64,000 nucleotides of DNA from CAZVVT01 sp964630595. GTDB taxonomy: Bacteria > Chlamydiota > Chlamydiia > Chlamydiales > VFKH01. The translations under genes were made by a program, and so were the position numbers. The notes beneath the pieces are model-generated. The model ran no database searches. It was not told the origin of the DNA and saw only the letters and a list, made by a program, of their open reading frames with translations. The stretch is taken from positions 1 through 64,000 of the forward strand of contig CAZVVT010000006.1 in assembly GCA_964630595.1 (NCBI GenBank), written 5' to 3'. Below, one piece after another: positions 58,984 through 64,000 of the stretch (within the stretch, counting starts at the first letter, position 1; the number at the start of each line of letters is the position of its first letter).

Positions 58984-60810
58984 ATGCCCATGCATACGCC
59001 AAGTAAGATTCGCAACATCGCTATTATCGCCCACATTGACCATGGCAAAACGACCATGCTCGACAGCATCCTGAAGCAGTCCAATCTGTTCCGAGACAAC
59101 GAACAGACGCAGGAGCGTATGATGGACTCCTACGACCAGGAAAAAGAGCGCGGCATCACCATTTTTGCCAAGCACACCTCTGTTCCCTACATCGACGAGA
59201 GGGGCGAGGAGTACAAGATTAACATCATTGACACCCCCGGTCACGCCGACTTCTCCGCTGAAGTGGAGCGTATTTTAGGGATGGTCAACTCTGTGCTGCT
59301 GCTCGTGGACGCACAAGAGGGACCGATGCCGCAGACGCGCTTTGTGCTCTCCAAGTCCCTCAAGAAGGGGCTCAAGCCCATCGTCGTCATCAACAAGATC
59401 GACCGCCCCCATGCCGACCCCGACCGCGTTTTGAACATGACCTTCGACCTCTTTGCGGAGCTGGGCGCAACGGACGAGCAGCTGGACTTTGCCTACTGCT
59501 ACGCCTCGGGCCTCACCGGTTTCGCCACGAAAAAGATCGATGACCCGCGCGTCAACATGAAGCCGCTTTTCGAGCTGATTGTCGACGCAGTGAAGGCTCC
59601 CGAAGGCTCTTTAGAAGAGCCCTTCCTGATGCAAGCGGCTACTTTGGGCTACGACGAATTCCTGGGCCGTATGGCTTGTGGACGTATTCTCAATGGTACT
59701 GTGCGTAAAGGGATGAGCATTGTTCACGTCGATCACACTGGCAAGCAGACAACGCATAAGGTGACGAAGATCCAAGCGTGGCGCGGCATTCAGAAGATTG
59801 AGCAAGACGAAGCGGGCGCGGGCGATATTGTCGGCCTCTTCGGCGTGGAAAACGTGCTGATTGGCGATACGCTCTGCGGCACCGAAAAAGTGGTGCAACT
59901 CCCTCCGATTGTGATGGACGAGCCCACTGTTTCGATCGACTTGATGGTCAACGCCTCTCCCTTTGCTGGCAAAGAGGGTCAACACGTGACGATGAATAAG
60001 TTGCGCGACCGCCTGATGCAGGAAAAGCGCGCCAACGTCTCTTTACGCATTGAGGAGTCGGGTCAAGATGCCATTACTGTCTGCGGCCGCGGCGAACTTC
60101 ACCTCTCTGTATTAATCGAGGCGATGCGCCGCGAAGGATTTGAGCTCACTCTCTCCAAGCCGCGCGTTGTGACAAAAACGGAAAATGGCGTGAAGCTCGA
60201 GCCGATGGAGCGCGCCTATATCGAAGTGCCCCAAGAGTTCAGTGGTGCGATCATCGAAGAGTTTGCGCGCCGCAAGGGAGAGATGCAATCTCTCGATACG
60301 AACGAGCACGGCCTGACTGCCATGCAGTTTCTTATCCCCACGCGCGGCCTGATGGGCTTCCGCAGCCGCTTCCTGACCATGACGCGCGGCCTCGGCGTTC
60401 TCACTTCGATTTTCGAGTGCTACGGACCGTGGAAGGGCGATATCGAAGGGCGTTCCAAAGGCGTTCTCGTCTCTATGTGCGATGGTTCTACCAATGGCTA
60501 CGCTTGCTTCAAGATCCAAGAGCGCGCCGTGCTCTTCGTCTATCCCGGCATTGACGTGTACGAAGGGATGGTCGTCGGCGAAAACAGCCGCGACAATGAC
60601 CTCGCCGTCAACGTTACGAAGGCGAAGCAGCTCACTAACGTTCGCGCCTCCGGCACAGATGAAGCCATCGCTCTCATCCCCCCGCGTCTCTTCACACTGG
60701 AACAAGCTATCGACTTCATCGAAGATGATGAGCAAGTCGAAGTAACTCCCAAGTCGATCCGCATGCGCAAGCGCTTCCTCAAAGAAGTCGACCGCAAGAA
60801 AAAAGGTTAA
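58984..60810 (+). CDS. typA: Ribosome-associated GTPase TypA/BipA
   Basis: A 608-residue translational GTPase. G1 is 'IAHIDHGKTTMLDSILKQS', then the switch I 'ERGITIFAKHTSV', G3 'NIIDTPGHADFSAEVERIL', and G4 'VVINKIDRPHADP' (NKID). Domains II, III, V and a BipA-specific C-terminal domain follow ('LIPTRGLMGFRSRFLTMTRG' is hallmark). It aids 50S assembly and stress or low-temperature growth. A clear GAGGGG lies eight bases before the ATG. The 3' end overlaps the convergent hydrolase by 4. Confidence 0.97.
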   Translation: MPMHTPSKIRNIAIIAHIDHGKTTMLDSILKQSNLFRDNEQTQERMMDSYDQEKERGITIFAKHTSVPYIDERGEEYKINIIDTPGHADFSAEVERILGMVNSVLLLVDAQEGPMPQTRFVLSKSLKKGLKPIVVINKIDRPHADPDRVLNMTFDLFAELGATDEQLDFAYCYASGLTGFATKKIDDPRVNMKPLFELIVDAVKAPEGSLEEPFLMQAATLGYDEFLGRMACGRILNGTVRKGMSIVHVDHTGKQTTHKVTKIQAWRGIQKIEQDEAGAGDIVGLFGVENVLIGDTLCGTEKVVQLPPIVMDEPTVSIDLMVNASPFAGKEGQHVTMNKLRDRLMQEKRANVSLRIEESGQDAITVCGRGELHLSVLIEAMRREGFELTLSKPRVVTKTENGVKLEPMERAYIEVPQEFSGAIIEEFARRKGEMQSLDTNEHGLTAMQFLIPTRGLMGFRSRFLTMTRGLGVLTSIFECYGPWKGDIEGRSKGVLVSMCDGSTNGYACFKIQERAVLFVYPGIDVYEGMVVGENSRDNDLAVNVTKAKQLTNVRASGTDEAIALIPPRLFTLEQAIDFIEDDEQVEVTPKSIRMRKRFLKEVDRKKKG

Positions 60811-61619
60811 TTTGTAACAAAGCGGTTCGTGTCGAGTCGCAGGGGCTCATCCCAATCTTCATCGCCGAGCTGAAAGGTGGAGTGGTGGATGGGGATGGAT
60901 TTCTTGACGCGGAGCACGTCGTGGGCGCGCATCGCCTCTTGGGGGCCCATGTGGTATTGCCGCAGAATGTTTTGCGGGCGGAAGGCACCGGTGGGGATAA
61001 GGGCGTAGTCGAGAGGAAAACGGGCGGCAATTTCAGCGAAATGGGGGCCAAAGGCCGTGTCGGCAGCAAAGTAGACGCGGTCTACGACAAAACTGCCCCA
61101 AAGAGCACGGCCGCGATCCCAAAGAGTGCGCGCCGAGTAGTGCAGCGAGGGTGTGTAGGTGATTTCTACGTCCCTAAAGGGAATCGTTTGCCACCAGTCG
61201 AGCTCAACCACCCGATGACCCCGTAAATAGGCCTTGTTGCCGCGCCCCGTGATAATGGGAGTCCCTCGAAAATGCTTCAGAGTCCTCAGACACATGTGAT
61301 CATAGTGGTTGTGACTGAGAAGAATGGCATCGATTTTAGGCAGGTCTTTAAGGGCCATCAGGGGCCCCGCATGCCTCTTGGGGCCAATGAGTCCGAGCGG
61401 GCCCGCCCGCTGCGCCCAGATGGGGTCGGTGAGAAGCGTAGTGTCTTCAAACTGAAGCAGACAGGTGGCGTGGTGGAGCCAGGTGAGACGAACAGAACCA
61501 TCTATGATCCGCAGGGGCTCTCGAGGCTCTTTCGGCCAGGAGGGCGCTTGACGTGCCAATGCCCATCGGTAGATCGATCGCGCATCGCCTTTCACTAGAT
61601 AGTTTTCTCTACTCTGCAT
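60807..61619 (-). CDS. MBL-fold hydrolase (NAPE-PLD/UlaG-like)
   Basis: A 270-residue metallo-hydrolase with the beta-lactamase superfamily core. The metal motif is 'ILLSHNHYDHMCL' (HxHxDH, with Asn between the histidines), preceded by 'LTWLHHATCLLQFEDTTLLT' and 'GPKRHAGPLMALKDLP'. 'SLHYSARTLWDRGRALWGSF' resembles the family of N-acyl-phosphatidylethanolamine phospholipase D. No leader. The lipid or sugar-phosphate substrate is not decided. The divergent rimO is 14 bases away. Confidence 0.82.
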   Translation of the reverse strand: MQSRENYLVKGDARSIYRWALARQAPSWPKEPREPLRIIDGSVRLTWLHHATCLLQFEDTTLLTDPIWAQRAGPLGLIGPKRHAGPLMALKDLPKIDAILLSHNHYDHMCLRTLKHFRGTPIITGRGNKAYLRGHRVVELDWWQTIPFRDVEITYTPSLHYSARTLWDRGRALWGSFVVDRVYFAADTAFGPHFAEIAARFPLDYALIPTGAFRPQNILRQYHMGPQEAMRAHDVLRVKKSIPIHHSTFQLGDEDWDEPLRLDTNRFVTN

Positions 61620-61633
61620 TATAATCTTCGGCC

Positions 61634-62986
61634 ATGAAAGTGCACTTCACCAGCCTTGGTTGTCCTCGTAATCGTGTTGATACCGAAGTTATGGTTGGAA
61701 TTCTACTAAAAGCTGGATACGAACCGACGGCAACGACGGAAGATGCTGATTATCTGGTAGTTAACACCTGCGGATTTTTAGAGTCGGCCCGCCAGGAATC
61801 GCTCGATACGATCCAAGGCCTGATCGATGTGAAAAAGAACGGGGCAAAGGTCGTAGTCACGGGCTGCATGGTCCAAAACCATAAGGAGCAGATCCGCGAG
61901 GCCATCCCAGAAGTCAGCTACCTTCTCGGTTCGGGCGATGTGAACAAGATTCTCGACGCCATCAACCAAGACCGCGACTTTGTTACCGACGCGCGCAGCT
62001 TTCTTCAGCAGGGTGAAGTCCCCCGCACCGTCACAACCCGCCACTTTGCCTACCTCAAGATTGCCGAGGGCTGCCTGAAGCGCTGCTCTTTCTGCAAAAT
62101 CCCCGGCATCAAGGGGCCACTGAAGAGCAAACCGCGTGAGCAGGTGCTGAGCGAAGTGCGTGCTCTACTGAGCCAAAACATTCGCGAAATCATTCTCATT
62201 GCACAAGATTTGGGAGACTGGGGCAAAGAGAATAAAGAGGCCTTTGAGTCCCTTTTGGAAGAGATTTTCACCATTCCCGGCGACTACAAGATCCGCCTAC
62301 TCTATCTCTATCCAGATGAAATCACTGCCAAGCTGGTCGATCTGATGAAGTCGGAGCCGCGGCTGCTCAAATATCTGGATATGCCCATCCAGCACGTCAA
62401 CGACCAGATCTTGAAAGCCATGCGCCGCAAAACGCGCAAAGAGCACATTGTGCAGACCATTGAAATGCTGCGACGCGAAGTGCCCGATGTGGTGATCCGT
62501 ACGAGCTTAATGGTGGGCTTTCCTGGGGAAACCGAAGAGCAGTTCGAAGAGCTGCTGCAGTTCGTCAAGAGCCATCCCCTCGATAACGTCGGCGTCTTTA
62601 TGTTCTCCAAAGAAGAGGGCACCCATGCAGCAACGCTTACACCCCAAGTTCCTGAAGAGGTCAAACAAAGCCGTCACAAACGCTTAATGGAATTGCAGTT
62701 GGAAATGGCCTCTGGCCTCAACCAGCGCTGGGTAGGCCAAACACTGCCCGTCGTTATCGAAGGCTTTCACCCCGATTCCCGTCATCTCATGGTCGGCCGC
62801 TTCCACGGTCAGTGTCCTGAAATCGATGGTCAGGTCATTATCAATGATGGACGTGCCGTAACCGAATTCGGCCGTGAATACCGGGTGAAAATCACCGAAA
62901 ATCTCGGGTACGATCTTCTCGGAACCGCTCTTCCCCTAAAAACCTCAAAACTGAAGTTGGCCCATGGCAGCAGCCGTCATTCGTGA
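61634..62986 (+). CDS. rimO: Ribosomal protein S12 methylthiotransferase RimO
   Basis: A 450-residue radical SAM enzyme adding a methylthio group to Asp88/89 of S12. The N-terminal UPF0004 domain has 'TSLGCPRNRVDTEVMVGIL' and 'VVNTCGFLESARQESLDTI', the radical SAM domain 'IAEGCLKRCSFCKIPGIKG' (CxxxCxxC), and a C-terminal TRAM-like region. The 'GCPRNRVD' and 'TCGFLESA' forms separate RimO from MiaB. The 3' end overlaps the next gene by 23 bases. Confidence 0.95.
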   Translation: MKVHFTSLGCPRNRVDTEVMVGILLKAGYEPTATTEDADYLVVNTCGFLESARQESLDTIQGLIDVKKNGAKVVVTGCMVQNHKEQIREAIPEVSYLLGSGDVNKILDAINQDRDFVTDARSFLQQGEVPRTVTTRHFAYLKIAEGCLKRCSFCKIPGIKGPLKSKPREQVLSEVRALLSQNIREIILIAQDLGDWGKENKEAFESLLEEIFTIPGDYKIRLLYLYPDEITAKLVDLMKSEPRLLKYLDMPIQHVNDQILKAMRRKTRKEHIVQTIEMLRREVPDVVIRTSLMVGFPGETEEQFEELLQFVKSHPLDNVGVFMFSKEEGTHAATLTPQVPEEVKQSRHKRLMELQLEMASGLNQRWVGQTLPVVIEGFHPDSRHLMVGRFHGQCPEIDGQVIINDGRAVTEFGREYRVKITENLGYDLLGTALPLKTSKLKLAHGSSRHS

Positions 62987-63755
62987 CTTAGAAAGAGGTG
63001 TGCTGAGGTTTACAGAAAGAGGCGAGCGATTTCTCACTCATCTGCATAGAATCGCAGGTGTCATTGCCACCCTTTTTGAAGAGACAAATAAATCAGCTCT
63101 TGCGCTGATCCCCACTCTTCCTAAAAAACCTTGCCTGGATGTTCGTCGATTTGTTGCTAAAGAAGACATGCAGTCCACCTTTACTTGCACGCTGGGTCTT
63201 GCAACAGTTCATTTAGTTGCCAAGAGCGCAGGTATCGGTGGCCCCAGAGCTTTCATAGAAACAATCTACCTGTTCTGCTTGAGTGCTGCATTTGAGTTGC
63301 TACGCCAAATGCGCAATCCTCTGATCGACACAACACTGCCTCGTAGCAGCTCCATTATCTTTGCAAAAATGCAGGAGCTGGCAACTGTACTCCCCTCTTA
63401 CCAATTCCTTCACGCAACGTTTGTGGCCGATGCAGTTGCAACACATCTCGCCCTAAGGGCCGATCTTTCTATAGATGTCTCGCATGCTTACGGCACTTTA
63501 GCTTTCATGATCACAGCCGTTGCTATTTTTAGCTTTGTTGTTGCACTAGGCAGCTCTTTTAGTCGCACCTTTATGAAGGTGACTCTGGTTCAAGTTGCTA
63601 TTTTCTGCTTGGCCCTCATCTCTTCTATAGATCCGGAAACTCTCTCTTTTCGACATGCGATAGGAAGCTCTTTAGAAACCAGCTTGAAGTGGACAGCAAT
63701 CATCTTTTTATTGAGCATTCTTGGGTCGATTCCCGCCGCTGCCAGAGACGCTTAA
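62964..63755 (+). CDS. Multi-span hypothetical membrane protein
   Basis: A 263-residue protein of unknown family. The first ~55 residues are charged, followed by hydrophobic regions near ~75-105, 175-200 ('AFMITAVAIFSFVVALGSSF'), 205-220 and 240-258 ('AIIFLLSILGSIPAAARD'). The start ATG 62964 lies in rimO, so it is cotranscribed and may be translated by coupling. No signal peptide. The end overlaps the convergent PFP gene by 4 bases. Confidence 0.55.
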   Translation: MAAAVIRDLERGVLRFTERGERFLTHLHRIAGVIATLFEETNKSALALIPTLPKKPCLDVRRFVAKEDMQSTFTCTLGLATVHLVAKSAGIGGPRAFIETIYLFCLSAAFELLRQMRNPLIDTTLPRSSSIIFAKMQELATVLPSYQFLHATFVADAVATHLALRADLSIDVSHAYGTLAFMITAVAIFSFVVALGSSFSRTFMKVTLVQVAIFCLALISSIDPETLSFRHAIGSSLETSLKWTAIIFLLSILGSIPAAARDA

Positions 63756-64000
63756 GCCGTTTCGAGCTGCAGCGTAAGAGGCCTTTCTTCTTGTCCGTCG
63801 GGCAGGAAGTATTGAATCGGCCCTGGCTGAACATAGTCATCTGCCAATAACCAGCCCTCACGGTAGTAGGCAAAACGTTCAAAGGGTTTTGATTTTAACT
63901 CTACTAGAGCTTTCTTAATCACCGGCTTTTGTTTGCCTTGGCGAGTTTCCAGATGAATCAGGGAAACAAGAGGTACTGCAACGGGCAGCCACTCCAAACA
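63752..64000 (-). CDS. PPi-dependent 6-phosphofructokinase (C-terminal part; runs off the window)
   Basis: The last ~83 residues of a protein whose start lies to the right of the window. They match the C-terminal end of diphosphate-fructose-6-phosphate 1-phosphotransferase: 'HLETRQGKQKPVIKKALVEL', 'RFAYYREGWLLADDYVQPGP' and 'IQYF'. In Chlamydia two paralogous pfkA-like PFP subunits exist. It would run glycolysis with PPi rather than ATP. The residue that decides PPi or ATP use is outside the window. Confidence 0.85.
   Translation of the reverse strand, partial: CLEWLPVAVPLVSLIHLETRQGKQKPVIKKALVELKSKPFERFAYYREGWLLADDYVQPGPIQYFLPDGQEERPLTLQLETA

Noticed and set aside
1..64000. tRNA, rRNA, CRISPR, insertion sequences, phage or attachment sites
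   Set aside because: No gene-free stretch is long enough and no transposase, integrase or repeat-spacer pattern was seen; small RNAs within coding regions cannot be excluded by eye.

Overview
This window comes from a member of the Chlamydiota outside the classical genus Chlamydia, most likely an amoeba- or protist-associated 'environmental' chlamydia (inference from gene content). It holds a close homologue of the chlamydial secretion chaperone Slc1 next to glgX, a block kdsB-pyrG-ruvX, zwf-pgl, rnhC, a class I (DhnA-type) aldolase, a PPi-dependent phosphofructokinase, a NUE-like SET-domain protein, Inc-like membrane proteins and type III secretion (T3SS) translocator genes. Genes are packed on both strands, neighbours often overlap by 1-30 bases, and no gene-free stretch exceeds about 100 bases. 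I saw no tRNA, rRNA, insertion sequence, CRISPR array or phage. One 100-N assembly gap lies inside a gene at 3892-3991.

Layout. 1-6.2 kb: the end of a large autotransporter and a repeat-rich membrane protein broken by the assembly gap. 6.3-14.6 kb: mostly housekeeping (MsrBA fusion, amine-oxidase-like flavoprotein, FolD, IspA, MreD-like protein, sugar transferase, WrbA, dicarboxylate carrier, Rsm22-like methyltransferase). 14.6-19.7 kb: ExoD-like protein, a kinase-like candidate effector, DUF502, RuvX, PyrG, KdsB. 19.7-25 kb: QueH and a run of unrecognised proteins, including a large helical protein with a hydrophobic hairpin. 25-31 kb: YkgJ-type protein, Na+/H+ antiporter, aldolase, two Inc-like coiled-coil proteins and a SET-domain protein. 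31-38.8 kb: DUF4870 protein, exported superoxide dismutase, thiol peroxidase, an ankyrin-like protein ending in a CaaX-like CVLC, esterase, Zwf-Pgl, and a hybrid sensor protein with a degenerate kinase core. 38.8-48.6 kb: RnhC, RecN, an outer-membrane protein, HAD hydrolase, APH-like kinase, Slc1, GlgX, QueA, Dcd. 48.6-55.5 kb: a barrel protein, a compact four-gene operon resembling a T3SS translocon with its LcrH/SycD-type chaperone, a methyltransferase and two tandem paralogous membrane proteins. 55.5-64 kb: ResB-CcsA cytochrome c assembly, HemW, TypA, an MBL-fold hydrolase, RimO, a membrane protein and the end of PFP.

How it works together. Central sugar metabolism (PFP, aldolase, Zwf, Pgl, GlgX), nucleotide synthesis (PyrG, Dcd), LPS Kdo activation (KdsB), tRNA and ribosome modification (QueH, QueA, RimO, Rsm22-like) and oxidative-stress defence (SOD, Tpx, MsrBA) are interleaved with host-interaction genes. 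The most interesting content is the host-interface set: the small translocon operon (49613-51907), the Slc1 chaperone, the NLS-bearing kinase-like protein (15196-16332), the CVLC-ending ankyrin-like protein (33024-34181), the SET protein (30559-31107) and the Inc-like pair (28173-30512).
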